Shown piece by piece: positions 1 to 8,372 of a DNA stretch of 11,262 nucleotides. How positions within the stretch are numbered: position 1 is the stretch's first letter; every line of letters begins with the position of its first letter. The notes under the pieces were generated by a model. The model saw only the letters and a list, made by a program, of their open reading frames with translations, searched no databases and was not told where the DNA came from. Origin of the DNA: Pseudomonadota bacterium. Its GTDB lineage: Bacteria; Pseudomonadota; Gammaproteobacteria; Steroidobacterales; Steroidobacteraceae. Location: contig JAPTUI010000440.1 in the NCBI GenBank assembly GCA_028067895.1, positions 1 to 11,262 on the forward strand, in the 5' to 3' direction. Both the position numbers and the translations under genes were made by a program.

Positions 1-744
1 GTCGATGAGGTGCTCGCGGTGGGCGATGCCGGATTTCAAAAGAAATGCATTGCCACCATGTCCGATCTGCGCAGCGGCGGGCGCACGGTGCTGTTCGTCT
101 CGCACAACATGGCGGCGGTCGAGAACCTGTGTTCGCGCGGCATCTGGATCGACAAGGGCCAGATCCGTATGGACGACGTCGCCAAGGACGTCATTCGCGC
201 ATATCTGGCGAGCTATTCGGGGGAAGACTCCGCGGCCAAGGTGCTCGCTGTCGAGGGCCGGACGGGGTCCGGGGAGATGCGCTACACCAACATCGAGTTG
301 CTCGCGCCGGATGGCTCGGCATCGCCGATGATTCAAAGCGGCGATGACTTGACGCTTCGGCTGCACTTCCGGGCCCACGAACGTATTCTGCAACCCCGAT
401 TCGATGTACGGTTCTATACCAGCATGGGTACGCTCATCACCGAAACCAGCACTTGGCTGCACGGGCTGACCATCGCTGCGATCGAGCCGGGCGACGGCTA
501 TGTTGACCTCGAGCTCGATGAAATCAATCTCGTGCCAGGGCGCTACATGATCTCGCTTGGTATCAGTGGCGGTGCCGAGGAAAAGTACCTCGACGGTGAC
601 GTGCAAACCTTCCTGGATGTCGAGCCCTCGGGAGCCTACGGGACGGTGCGGGTTCTGAACAGCCGTTATGGCATCGTGTATTTCCGTCAGCGTTGGAATG
701 TCTCGGGAGTCGCTGCGGCGGAAACGCGCCTTGAGCACGCATGA
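1..744 (+). CDS. wzt: Wzt-type polysaccharide ABC transporter ATPase, 3' part
   Basis: Cytoplasmic ATPase subunit of an ABC exporter for a lipid-linked polysaccharide, cut by the window start; 247 residues remain. The fragment opens inside the nucleotide-binding domain. Residues 2-3 are the Asp-Glu of Walker B, VGDAGF (7-12) is the D-loop region, and VSHN (33-36) carries the H-loop histidine H35. The Walker A and signature motifs lie upstream of the window. From about residue 85 the sequence changes to a beta-rich region ending near residue 240, with the position and character of the Wzt C-terminal carbohydrate-binding sandwich. In characterised Wzt proteins this domain recognises the finished or terminally modified glycan before export. 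The partner permease (Wzm) is not in the window and would be expected upstream. The stop codon overlaps the next start as ATGA, so translation is probably coupled. The ATPase assignment is firm. The glycan-binding role rests on length and position. TagH/RfbB-type naming would be equally valid. Confidence 0.9.
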   Translation, partial: VDEVLAVGDAGFQKKCIATMSDLRSGGRTVLFVSHNMAAVENLCSRGIWIDKGQIRMDDVAKDVIRAYLASYSGEDSAAKVLAVEGRTGSGEMRYTNIELLAPDGSASPMIQSGDDLTLRLHFRAHERILQPRFDVRFYTSMGTLITETSTWLHGLTIAAIEPGDGYVDLELDEINLVPGRYMISLGISGGAEEKYLDGDVQTFLDVEPSGAYGTVRVLNSRYGIVYFRQRWNVSGVAAAETRLEHA

Positions 745-2015
745 AGCTGTTGTTCATCTCGCACCGGCTGCCGTACCCGCCGCACAAGGGCGAGAAGATC
801 CGGGCGCTGAATATTCTCAAATTCCTGGCGGCGCGCCATACCGTTCATCTGGTCAGCCTCGCTGAAGAGGCGCGCGACCTGCGTGAACTCGCAGCCCTGC
901 AGCCCTATGTGCGCAGCATCACCGTGCAGCGTGTGCGGCCGCGTCTGCGTCGCCTGCTTTCGCTGTCGGCGCTCGCGAGCGGCGAGTCCGTCTCGAGCCG
1001 TTACTTTCATTCGCAGGCACTGCAGCGGCGCGTCGATGACCTGATCGCGCGGGAAGGGATCGAGGCGATCTTCTGCTCATCGTCCCCCACGGGCGAGTAC
1101 GTGTTCCGCTCACGTCATGCGGCACGACTGCGCGACCTGCCGAAGATCATGGACCTGATCGACGTTGATTCCGCCAAGTGGCAGGCGTTCGCGCGCCAGT
1201 CCGGAATCGGGTCCGCATGGCTGTACCGGCGGGAGGCGCGTCATCTGGCCGCGCTCGAGCAGCGCCTGGGGCGCGAGTTCGACCGATTGCTGCTGGTGAG
1301 CGAGGCGGAGCGGAAATATCTGGATGCGGCGAGCGCCGCGCGCACACAGGTCGTCGCAAATGGCGTTGATCTCGAGTATTTCGCCCCCGGCAAGGGTCAG
1401 CCCGCCGCGGGACCGAGCGCGGCGCTCGTCTTCACGGGAGTGATGGATTACCGGCCCAACGTCGAGGGCATCTGCTGGTTTGTCGAGCAGGTGCTGCCCC
1501 ACGTGCAGGCTCGCTGCCCGCAGGTGACGCTGTACATCGTCGGTCACCATCCGAGCCGCGCGGTACGCCGCCTGGCCCGGGTGCCAGGGGTTGTCGTCAC
1601 CGGATTCGTGCCGGATGTGCGTGATTACCTGGCGCGGGGCGTGTGCATCGCGCCGCTGTGGATTGCCCGGGGGATTCAGAACAAAGTGCTCGAAGCCATG
1701 GCCATGGGCCGTCCGATCGTACTCACGCCGCCGGCGCTCGAGGGCATCGATGCCGAGCCGGATCGGGATGTGCGGCTCGCCCGGAATGTCGCGGAATTCG
1801 CGGATATGACGGTGCAGTTGCTCGAGGATCCGCAGCGTGCGGCGACTCTCGGGGCGGCGGCGCGCAAGCAGGCCGAGCTGCGCTATGCGTGGGCGGAGAT
1901 TCTGCGTGGGCTCGAGGATCTGCCGTCCGCCGCGGCCGGCGCGCTGCGCGAGGGGACATCGGAGCCCCGATCCATCGTGTCCGATGGGGTGCGGCCGATC
2001 ACTCGGGTCTCATGA
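741..2015 (+). CDS. GT-B glycosyltransferase, XrtA-associated 'stp1'-like family
   Basis: A 424-residue cytosolic glycosyltransferase expected to move a sugar from a nucleotide donor to a lipid-linked glycan. The N terminus (ISHRLPYPPHKGEKIR, residues 6-21) is the typical opening of the sugar transferases named after exosortase A/PEP-CTERM loci (TIGR03087, recognised from memory). A second Rossmann half starts near residue 225, with ALVFTGVMDYRPN and then GFVPDVRDY. The donor-site region reads ARGIQNKVLEAMAMG. The Glu at 318 is present, but the position eight residues earlier, normally the first Glu of the GT4 E-x7-E motif, is Arg310. I recall ARGIQNKVLEAMAMG as normal for this subfamily, so this is probably not damage. 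The start overlaps the preceding stop as ATGA with only a weak GAG upstream, which suggests translational coupling. Donor and acceptor sugars cannot be read from the sequence. Confidence 0.88.
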   Translation: MKLLFISHRLPYPPHKGEKIRALNILKFLAARHTVHLVSLAEEARDLRELAALQPYVRSITVQRVRPRLRRLLSLSALASGESVSSRYFHSQALQRRVDDLIAREGIEAIFCSSSPTGEYVFRSRHAARLRDLPKIMDLIDVDSAKWQAFARQSGIGSAWLYRREARHLAALEQRLGREFDRLLLVSEAERKYLDAASAARTQVVANGVDLEYFAPGKGQPAAGPSAALVFTGVMDYRPNVEGICWFVEQVLPHVQARCPQVTLYIVGHHPSRAVRRLARVPGVVVTGFVPDVRDYLARGVCIAPLWIARGIQNKVLEAMAMGRPIVLTPPALEGIDAEPDRDVRLARNVAEFADMTVQLLEDPQRAATLGAAARKQAELRYAWAEILRGLEDLPSAAAGALREGTSEPRSIVSDGVRPITRVS

Positions 2016-4642
2016 ACATGTCGGTTCCCGTGAGTGTTCCAATCATCGCGCAGGAGCCGGCCGGACATGAACGGAAGCAAACGCTGTTAGCGATTGGTGT
2101 GCCGTTGCCGACGGGCGCCATACGTGATCCTGCCTGTCTGACCTTGACCGACGACGCCGGGCATCCGCAGCTTACGCAGACCCGTGTTCTTGCATCATGG
2201 CCCGACGGGTCGGTCAGATGGCTGTTGGTCGAAAGTCGGGTTGCGATGGCAGCACACGGGCGGCGACGGTTCCTGTTGCAGCAGGGGTCCGGTGCGCCCG
2301 TCGAGGCCGCTGCGAAACATGTTGCCGTCAGTGCCCTGAACGGGGGACGCTATCAAATCGATACCGGGGTTGCGCAATTCGCCATCGGCGGTCGCGGGGC
2401 ATTGGTCGATACCGTGACACTCGCCGGGATCTCTATGCTCGATGCCGCGGGTCTGCAGATGAGTCTGACCGGCTGTCACGGCCGGGTGTATGCACCGGTG
2501 ATCGAGGCGACCTCTATCGAACGCACGGGTCCCGTGCGTGCCGCGCTGGTGCTGCGCGGACACTTTATGTCCAACGCTGAGCCGCGCGGAAAAGTCCCAG
2601 CGCTTGCCTTCGAGGCGCGATTGAGCTTCGTCGCCGGGAGCGCCGCGGTGACGATCGAGATCACTCTGCACAATCCCCGTGCGGCGCGTCATCCCGGCGG
2701 GCTCTGGGATCTGGACGATCAGGGCACGCTGCTGTTCGAAGATGTGTCGCTGTCACTGCGGCCCCACGCGGCCGCCGAAGAGATTCAGTGGTCTGCGGAG
2801 CGGGCGAGCGATGCGCATGTGGAAGCCCCGCAGGATTGGACGCTGTACCAGGATTCGAGCGGTGGAGAAAACTGGGACTCGGACAATCACGTGGATGGAC
2901 AAGGCCGTTCCACCGTCACCTTCCGTGGCTACCGCGTCACCTATGGTCCGGCCGCCAAAGCCTGCCTGATCGCCGAGGGTGATCGGGCAAGCCCGGTGCT
3001 GTCCGTGATTACCGGCAGCGGTACGATCGGCGCCACGGTGCTCGAGTTCTGGCAGAACTTTCCGAAGGCCATCCGCTGGGCCGATTCGACGCTCGATCTC
3101 GGGCTGTTTCCCTGGGAGAGTCGCGCACCCTTCGCACTGCAGGGCGGTGAGCGCAAGCGGCACACGGTGGTGATCGAATTCGCTCCGCCGGGGCGGATGC
3201 TCGAGCTTGCGAGTGCGCACCATCCCCTGCAGGTGAGTGTCGAGCCGGACTGGGTTGAGACCTCGCAAGCGCTCGCTGCCTTTGTCCCAGCCGCGCGCGA
3301 CGCTAATCACGCCTACACGCGGTACATTCAGACCATCATCGTCGGCGACAGCGCCTTTGAGAAACGGCGCGAGATCATCGATGAGTACGGATGGCGCAAT
3401 TTCGGTGATCTATACGCGGATCACGAGGCCGTGCAAGCCCGCACTCCGCGCCCGCTCGTCTCCCATTACAACAATCAGTACGATTTCATCTACGGCGCGC
3501 TGATTCAATATCTGCGCGCGGCCGATGCGCGTTGGTGGTCGCTCGCGCAGGCCTGTGCCCGGCACACGATGGACATCGATATCTATCATACGGATGCGGA
3601 CCGGCCCGCCTTCAACCACGGCCTGTTCTGGCACACGGACCATTACAAGCCGGCGGGGACCTGCACGCATCGCACCTACAGCCGGGTGAACGGTCGCGGG
3701 TTGCGCTATGGCGGTGGGCCGAGTAACGAGCACAACTACACGAGCGGACTGCTGCTCTACTATTTTCTGACCGGGGATCCTGCCGCGGCCGAGGCGGTGC
3801 GGGATCTGGCGGGCTGGGTGATTGCAATGGATGGCGCCGAGGGCGGCACGGGCAAGCGCTCCGGCGCACCGAGCGGACTGGCCAGCAAGACGGCCGATCC
3901 GAGCTATCACAAACCGGGGCGGGGCGCAGGCAATTCCGTTAATGCCGTTCTCGATGCATACGCACTCACGCATGAGCGGCACTATCTCGAGAAGGCTGAA
4001 GAACTGATCCGGCGCTGCATTCATCCGCGGGACGATATCGAGGCACTCGGCCTCTCCTTCCCCGAGCATCGCTGGTCGTACCTGGTGTTCCTGCAGGTCC
4101 TCGGCAAGTATCTGCACATCAAGCTCGAGTGGAACGAGACCGATGACATGTTCCATTACGCGCGTGCAAGTCTGCTGCATTACGCGCGCTGGATGCTGCG
4201 CCACGAGGTGCCGTACACGGACGTTCTCGATAAAGTTGAGCTGCCGACCGAGACATGGCCGGCCCAGGATGTGCGCAAGTGTCACGTCCTGCATCTTGCC
4301 GGTGAGTTCTCGGCCGAGCCGGAGCGGGGGGCGTTTCATGACCGGGCGGACTTCTTCTTCAGTCGCGGCCTTGAGGATCTCCTGGGCTTCGAGACCGCCT
4401 ATCTGACGCGTCCGCGCGTCATCTTGTGCGTGTACGGGCACGTGCAGGCGTATTATCAGGCGCATCGCGTCCACGGGGTGGATCTCCTCTGCCCGAGCGC
4501 CTCCTTCGGCGAACCACAGCACTTCGTGCTCGAGCGGCGTGACTGGCGCACGCGGGCGCAGGAACTCGCGATGAAATTGCTGCGCACCGGCGCGGAGCGG
4601 CTGGATATCCTGCATCGTCTGTCCATGCCGACACGGTTGTGA
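2012..4642 (+). CDS. RIFT-barrel / exo-rhamnogalacturonan-lyase-like (PL26-like) protein
   Basis: An 876-residue protein. The N terminus (GVPLPTGAIRDP, 29-40; WPDGSVRW, 63-70) matches my memory of the RIFT-barrel domain of PcRGLX-type exo-rhamnogalacturonan lyases (PL26). A long beta-rich region follows to about residue 440. From about 450 it is helical and aromatic-rich, as in an alpha/alpha barrel. Conserved-looking clusters there are YNNQYD (486-491), WHTDHY (540-545, with H541, D543, H544) and SNEHNY (571-576); I cannot say which residues are catalytic. By analogy it would cleave or bind an acidic glycan. No signal peptide or membrane segment is visible at the N terminus, which is odd for a lyase. 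The start at 2012 was chosen because it gives the ATGA overlap seen elsewhere in this operon. The frame stays open back to 1643, but that part lies over the upstream glycosyltransferase and has no domain character. Coding status is certain. The fold is likely. The enzyme activity is unproven and could instead be glycan binding or hydrolysis. Confidence 0.75.
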   Translation: MNMSVPVSVPIIAQEPAGHERKQTLLAIGVPLPTGAIRDPACLTLTDDAGHPQLTQTRVLASWPDGSVRWLLVESRVAMAAHGRRRFLLQQGSGAPVEAAAKHVAVSALNGGRYQIDTGVAQFAIGGRGALVDTVTLAGISMLDAAGLQMSLTGCHGRVYAPVIEATSIERTGPVRAALVLRGHFMSNAEPRGKVPALAFEARLSFVAGSAAVTIEITLHNPRAARHPGGLWDLDDQGTLLFEDVSLSLRPHAAAEEIQWSAERASDAHVEAPQDWTLYQDSSGGENWDSDNHVDGQGRSTVTFRGYRVTYGPAAKACLIAEGDRASPVLSVITGSGTIGATVLEFWQNFPKAIRWADSTLDLGLFPWESRAPFALQGGERKRHTVVIEFAPPGRMLELASAHHPLQVSVEPDWVETSQALAAFVPAARDANHAYTRYIQTIIVGDSAFEKRREIIDEYGWRNFGDLYADHEAVQARTPRPLVSHYNNQYDFIYGALIQYLRAADARWWSLAQACARHTMDIDIYHTDADRPAFNHGLFWHTDHYKPAGTCTHRTYSRVNGRGLRYGGGPSNEHNYTSGLLLYYFLTGDPAAAEAVRDLAGWVIAMDGAEGGTGKRSGAPSGLASKTADPSYHKPGRGAGNSVNAVLDAYALTHERHYLEKAEELIRRCIHPRDDIEALGLSFPEHRWSYLVFLQVLGKYLHIKLEWNETDDMFHYARASLLHYARWMLRHEVPYTDVLDKVELPTETWPAQDVRKCHVLHLAGEFSAEPERGAFHDRADFFFSRGLEDLLGFETAYLTRPRVILCVYGHVQAYYQAHRVHGVDLLCPSASFGEPQHFVLERRDWRTRAQELAMKLLRTGAERLDILHRLSMPTRL

Positions 4643-4651
4643 GGCACAGCG

Positions 4652-5827
4652 ATGGCGATCGACGGTGTGGCAAGACAGGCAGTGACGATGCGGGAGCGGC
4701 CGGGCCTGCTCTACATCGTCAATAGCCTCAATCCGGGCGGCACGGAGCGGCTCGTCATCGAGATGGGGGCGGTCTTCTCCGGCGAATATCGGGTGTGCGT
4801 CCTCTGCCTCGATGAGCCGGGGATTTGGGCGGCCGAGCTGCGTCAGCGGGGCGTGCCGGTCTATTGTCTCTGGCGCCAGCCCGGTCTCGATTTGAGCATG
4901 CCGGCCAAGATCGCGCGCATTGCGCGAGTCTTGCGCGTCTCGATCCTGCATGCGCATCAATGCACGCCCTGGTTCTACGGTGCGCTGTCGCGACTCTGGC
5001 ATCGATCGCCCCGACTGTTGCTGGAGGAGCATGGGCGGTTCTATCCTGAGACCGATCGACTGTTGCGCCGCCTCGTCAATCGCGCGCTGATCATTCCGCT
5101 TTCGCACCGATTCGTGGCCGTCTCGGCGGACGTGCGGACCCGGCTCGAACGCTATGAAGGCTTGAGCGCAGCGCGCACCGAAATCATCTACAACGGCGTC
5201 GAGGTTACCGCCGCGCTGTCGGGGGAAGAGCGGCAGCGTCTGCGCCGCGACCTCGGCTTGGAGCCCGACGCTTTCGTCGTCGGCACGGTCGGCCGCTTCG
5301 ATCCGATCAAGAACCTGCCCATGCTGGTCGCGGCGCTGGCGCGGGCGCGCGCCCGCGAGAGCCGCATCCGCGGCCTGCTCATCGGGGATGGCCCCGAATT
5401 TGGGGCGATTCATGCGCTCATTACCCGATCGGGCTTGGGCGATGCGGTGCGCCTGACCGGCTTTCGTGCGGATGCGCGCCGGCTCGTGCAGTGCCTCGAC
5501 TTGTTCGTGCTCGCAAGTTTCAGCGAGGGTACGTCGATGGCATTGCTTGAGGCCATAGCCGCCGGCGTGCCGGCGGCCGTGACGGCGGTGGGCGGCAACC
5601 CGGAGGTCGTACTCGCGGGACAGACCGGTTGGGTGGTACCGTCGGAGGATACCGCGGCGCTGGCCGAGGTCATGCGGGTGGCGGCGCGTGATCCGGGATT
5701 GTGCGCGCGCTATGCGGGGGCGGGCCGGCAACGCTTCGAGGCGGAATTCACGTTTTCACGGATGATCGATCGCTATCGGGCGCTGTACCGTTCGCTGGGT
5801 GCGGGTTCCGCCCGGGAGTGCACATGA
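4652..5827 (+). CDS. GT4-family glycosyltransferase
   Basis: A 391-residue retaining-type glycosyltransferase with a GT-B fold, expected at the cytoplasmic face of the membrane. The N-terminal half has the acceptor-side opening YIVNSLNPGGTERLV (21-35) and ILHAHQCTPWFYG. The C-terminal half begins near residue 208 with VVGTVGRFDPIKN, which supplies the Arg and Lys that usually contact the donor phosphates. The E-x7-E motif is intact at Glu292 and Glu300 (EGTSMALLE). A GAGG at 4641-4644, seven bases before the ATG at 4652, supports this start. An in-frame ATG at 4688 (residue 13) lies closer to the usual beginning of the domain but has a poorer site. It follows the PL26-like gene by nine bases and overlaps the acyltransferase gene as ATGA. 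It resembles the broad group that includes XrtA-associated 'stp2' enzymes, but I would not assign it to that subfamily. Sugar specificity is unknown. Confidence 0.9.
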   Translation: MAIDGVARQAVTMRERPGLLYIVNSLNPGGTERLVIEMGAVFSGEYRVCVLCLDEPGIWAAELRQRGVPVYCLWRQPGLDLSMPAKIARIARVLRVSILHAHQCTPWFYGALSRLWHRSPRLLLEEHGRFYPETDRLLRRLVNRALIIPLSHRFVAVSADVRTRLERYEGLSAARTEIIYNGVEVTAALSGEERQRLRRDLGLEPDAFVVGTVGRFDPIKNLPMLVAALARARARESRIRGLLIGDGPEFGAIHALITRSGLGDAVRLTGFRADARRLVQCLDLFVLASFSEGTSMALLEAIAAGVPAAVTAVGGNPEVVLAGQTGWVVPSEDTAALAEVMRVAARDPGLCARYAGAGRQRFEAEFTFSRMIDRYRALYRSLGAGSARECT

Positions 5828-6453
5828 AAGGGGCATCCACGTCCTCTGGTGGGTCGATGCGTCGCGCCGCCAAGGCCGGCGTCTTCGCGCTTGCCCTGGT
5901 GGCCATGCTGCCGCTTATCGCGCTCGTGTGGCTCGAGAAGCGACTCACCCGGACCGACGTCATTTTTGCTCTGTTCGGACAGGCGCTGGCGGTGATTCCA
6001 GGATTCCCGGGGCATTGGCTGCGCGGGGCCTACTATTTCGGCACCCTGGATCGATGTTCCTGGGAGGTGCGCATTGGTTTCGGCACGCTGTTCAGCCACC
6101 GCGCGGTCGCGATCTCGCGCCGCGTGTCGATGGGCGCCTATTGCATGATTGGTCATGCGCGCATTGGGGAGGACGTGATGATCGGCAGTCGCGTCAGCAT
6201 CCCGAGCGGCAAGCGCCAGCACCTGGACGAGCAGGGGCGGTTGGCGCCGGTGGCGCGTTTTGAGCCCGTGACCATCGGCGCGCACTGCTGGATTGGTGAG
6301 GGTGCGATCGTGCTCGCGGACGTCGGCGGCGGTTGCATCGTCTCGGCGGGGGCCGTCGTGATCGATGCGGCGCCTGCCGGCAAGCTGATCGGGGGCAATC
6401 CCGCTCGCGTGATCCGGGACGTCGAGCGCGCGCCCGACGCCGCCGCGGACTGA
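5824..6453 (+). CDS. Membrane-anchored hexapeptide-repeat (LbH) acyltransferase
   Basis: A 209-residue acyltransferase, probably adding an acetyl group from acetyl-CoA to a sugar of the glycan or its precursor. A single hydrophobic segment at about residues 18-37 should anchor it to the inner membrane. After a linker, the left-handed beta-helix shows imperfect hexapeptide steps in two blocks: RRVSMGAYCMIGHARIGEDV then MIGSRVSIPSG, and VTIGAHCWIGEGAIVLADV followed by IVSAGAVVI. They are split by a loop (GKRQHLDEQGR) whose His may be the catalytic one, as in related sugar O-acetyltransferases. The ending GNPARVIRD is typical of the family. The start at 5824 overlaps the previous stop as ATGA and has GGGAG at 5814-5818, five bases upstream, which favours it over the ATG at 5857. 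It could use an acyl group other than acetyl. Assignment to the LbH fold is firm; the substrate is inferred from context. Confidence 0.87.
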   Translation: MKGASTSSGGSMRRAAKAGVFALALVAMLPLIALVWLEKRLTRTDVIFALFGQALAVIPGFPGHWLRGAYYFGTLDRCSWEVRIGFGTLFSHRAVAISRRVSMGAYCMIGHARIGEDVMIGSRVSIPSGKRQHLDEQGRLAPVARFEPVTIGAHCWIGEGAIVLADVGGGCIVSAGAVVIDAAPAGKLIGGNPARVIRDVERAPDAAAD

Positions 6454-6458
6454 TCTTC

Positions 6459-8366
6459 ATGTGCGGAATCGCGGGCTTTGTGAACTTCGATGGGCATGCG
6501 CGCGATGAGGCGGGCGCGCGCCTGAAGCGCATGACCGATGCGATCATTCATCGCGGGCCCGACGAGGACGGATACTTCATCGACGATCACGCGGCGCTCG
6601 GCCATCGGCGTCTGTCCATCATCGATCTGTCGAGCGGACAGCAGCCCATGGAGGCCGGCGATGGCCGCATGCAGATCGTCTTCAACGGCGAAATCTACAA
6701 CTACCTCGAGGTCCGCGCCGAGCTCGAGCAGCTCGGTCACCGGTTTCGCACACACTCGGATACCGAGGTGCTGCTGCGCGGCTATCTGCAGTGGGGTGCG
6801 CGCAGCGTCGAGAAAATGAACGGCATGTTCGCCTTCGCGATCTGGGACGCACGCGAGCGGCAGTTGTTCCTCGCGCGCGATCGCGTCGGGAAGAAGCCGC
6901 TCTATTACGTGCGGACCGGCGCTGCGGTCGCCTTCGCCTCGGAGCTTAAGGCGCTGCGCGCCGCGGGACTCATCCCCACGACGGTCGATCCCGAGGCGCT
7001 CGATTGCTATTTCAGCTTTGGCTATGTGCCGGCGCCGCGCACCATTTACCGGGGCGTGCGCAAGCTGCGCGCGGCGCACACCCTGACGGTCGCGGGCTCG
7101 GGCGATACGGAGCACAAGTACTGGGATCTGGGTTTTGCCGAGCCGGTGCCGCAGACGCTCGATGCGGCGACCGAGGCGCTGGGTGCCTTGCTCGATCAGG
7201 CGGTAAAGTGTCGCCTGATGAGCGAAGTGCCGCTCGGCGCCTTCCTCTCCGGCGGTATCGACTCCTCGCTGGTGGTTGCGGCCATGGCGCGCCTTCAGGA
7301 CCGCCCCATCATCACCCATTCGATCGGATTCAACGAGCGCGAGCACAGTGAGCTGCCGGTGGCGGCACGGATCGCCGCCCACCTCAAGACCGACCATCAC
7401 GAATTCACGGTCACCCCCGATGCGGCCGGTGTGCTCGAGCGGATTGCCTGGCACTGTGATGAGCCTTTGGCCGACTCAAGTGCGCTGCCCACGTGGTATG
7501 TGTGCCAGATGACCCGGCGCAGTGTCACCGTGGCCCTGTCCGGGGACGGCGGGGACGAGGGGTTCGGGGGTTATACGTTCCGCTACCTGCCACACGTCTT
7601 GGAATCGCGTCTACGGCGGCGTCTGCCGACGGCGCTGCGCGCGCCGCTGTTCGGGGTCGCCGGTAGGCTCTGGCCGGCCTCCGCTGCGTTGCCGAAGCCG
7701 CTGCGGTTGAAGACCATCCTGGAGAATCTTGCGGTGGGGGATGCCGAGGCCTTCTACCGTGATCTCGTCTGGTTGCGGCCCGATACTCGGCAACGGCTCT
7801 ATGCGCCCGGATTCCTGGAAACCTTGCGGGGATTCACACCGCTGGAAGTGATGGCCCCCTATTATGTCCACAGCAGTGCCGCCGATGCCCTGGGGCGCAG
7901 TCAGGATACCGATATCCACTTCTACATGACCGACGACGTATTGGTGAAGGTGGATCGTATGAGCATGGCCCATGCGCTCGAGGTTCGCGCGCCGTTGCTC
8001 GATTACCGGATCCTGGAGTTCGCGGCCCGGCTGCCGAGTGCGCTCAAGATGAATCATCATGAAGGCAAGCTGCCGTTGCGAAGACTTGCCGCCCAACGCC
8101 TGCCCGCGGATATCTGCGGCCTGCCGAAGCGGGGCTTTTCCATTCCTGCCGCGCAGTGGCTGCGCGGTGAGCTGCGCCCCCTGGTCGAGGACGCACTGTC
8201 GAACACGCGAGGATTAGCTGCGGAGGTCCTGCGCGCCGATACGTTGCAGGGGCTCTGGCACGAGCATTTGAGCGGGGCGAGAGACCACAGCGTATTCCTG
8301 TGGGGCCTGATGATGCTCGGCATGTGGCAGCGCACCGCGGCGCACCCCGCAGGGATGCCCGCATAG
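6459..8366 (+). CDS. asnB: Asparagine-synthase-type amidotransferase, XrtA-system-like
   Basis: A 635-residue glutamine-dependent amidotransferase of the class II asparagine-synthase family. The start is fixed by chemistry: the ATG at 6459 gives Met-Cys-Gly-Ile-Ala-Gly, and Cys2 must become the N-terminal nucleophile after Met removal. The glutaminase half shows HRGPDEDG (31-38), HRRLSIIDL (49-57), NGEIYNY (76-82) and SDTEV (100-104). The synthetase half has the ATP-pyrophosphatase loop SGGIDSS (264-270) and the downstream SGDGGDEGFGGY near residue 360. All key motifs look intact. The length and the segment FGYVPAPRTIYRGVRKL fit the amidotransferase-1 family associated with exosortase A loci (TIGR03108, from memory). 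In a polysaccharide locus such proteins are thought to amidate a carboxylated sugar such as a uronic acid rather than serve asparagine supply, but housekeeping AsnB activity cannot be excluded. It lies five bases after the acyltransferase stop, with no strong Shine-Dalgarno. Confidence 0.92.
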   Translation: MCGIAGFVNFDGHARDEAGARLKRMTDAIIHRGPDEDGYFIDDHAALGHRRLSIIDLSSGQQPMEAGDGRMQIVFNGEIYNYLEVRAELEQLGHRFRTHSDTEVLLRGYLQWGARSVEKMNGMFAFAIWDARERQLFLARDRVGKKPLYYVRTGAAVAFASELKALRAAGLIPTTVDPEALDCYFSFGYVPAPRTIYRGVRKLRAAHTLTVAGSGDTEHKYWDLGFAEPVPQTLDAATEALGALLDQAVKCRLMSEVPLGAFLSGGIDSSLVVAAMARLQDRPIITHSIGFNEREHSELPVAARIAAHLKTDHHEFTVTPDAAGVLERIAWHCDEPLADSSALPTWYVCQMTRRSVTVALSGDGGDEGFGGYTFRYLPHVLESRLRRRLPTALRAPLFGVAGRLWPASAALPKPLRLKTILENLAVGDAEAFYRDLVWLRPDTRQRLYAPGFLETLRGFTPLEVMAPYYVHSSAADALGRSQDTDIHFYMTDDVLVKVDRMSMAHALEVRAPLLDYRILEFAARLPSALKMNHHEGKLPLRRLAAQRLPADICGLPKRGFSIPAAQWLRGELRPLVEDALSNTRGLAAEVLRADTLQGLWHEHLSGARDHSVFLWGLMMLGMWQRTAAHPAGMPA

Positions 8367-8372
8367 GCCGCC

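Noticed and set aside
1643..2011. Upstream in-frame extension of the PL26-like gene
   Set aside because: It lies wholly over the 3' end of the glycosyltransferase in another frame, is Arg/Gly/Ala-rich without domain or signal-peptide character, and ATG 2012 gives the overlap pattern used in this operon.
3410..5731. Very long open frame (773 codons) on the minus strand
   Set aside because: It lies antisense to the PL26-like gene and a clear GT4 gene. It is rich in Arg, Pro and His as expected from the reverse complement of GC-rich coding DNA, and shows no domain motif.
6153..7454. Minus-strand open frame of 433 codons
   Set aside because: It is antisense to the acyltransferase and amidotransferase genes, whose catalytic motifs are intact on the plus strand. 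Composition is typical of a shadow frame.
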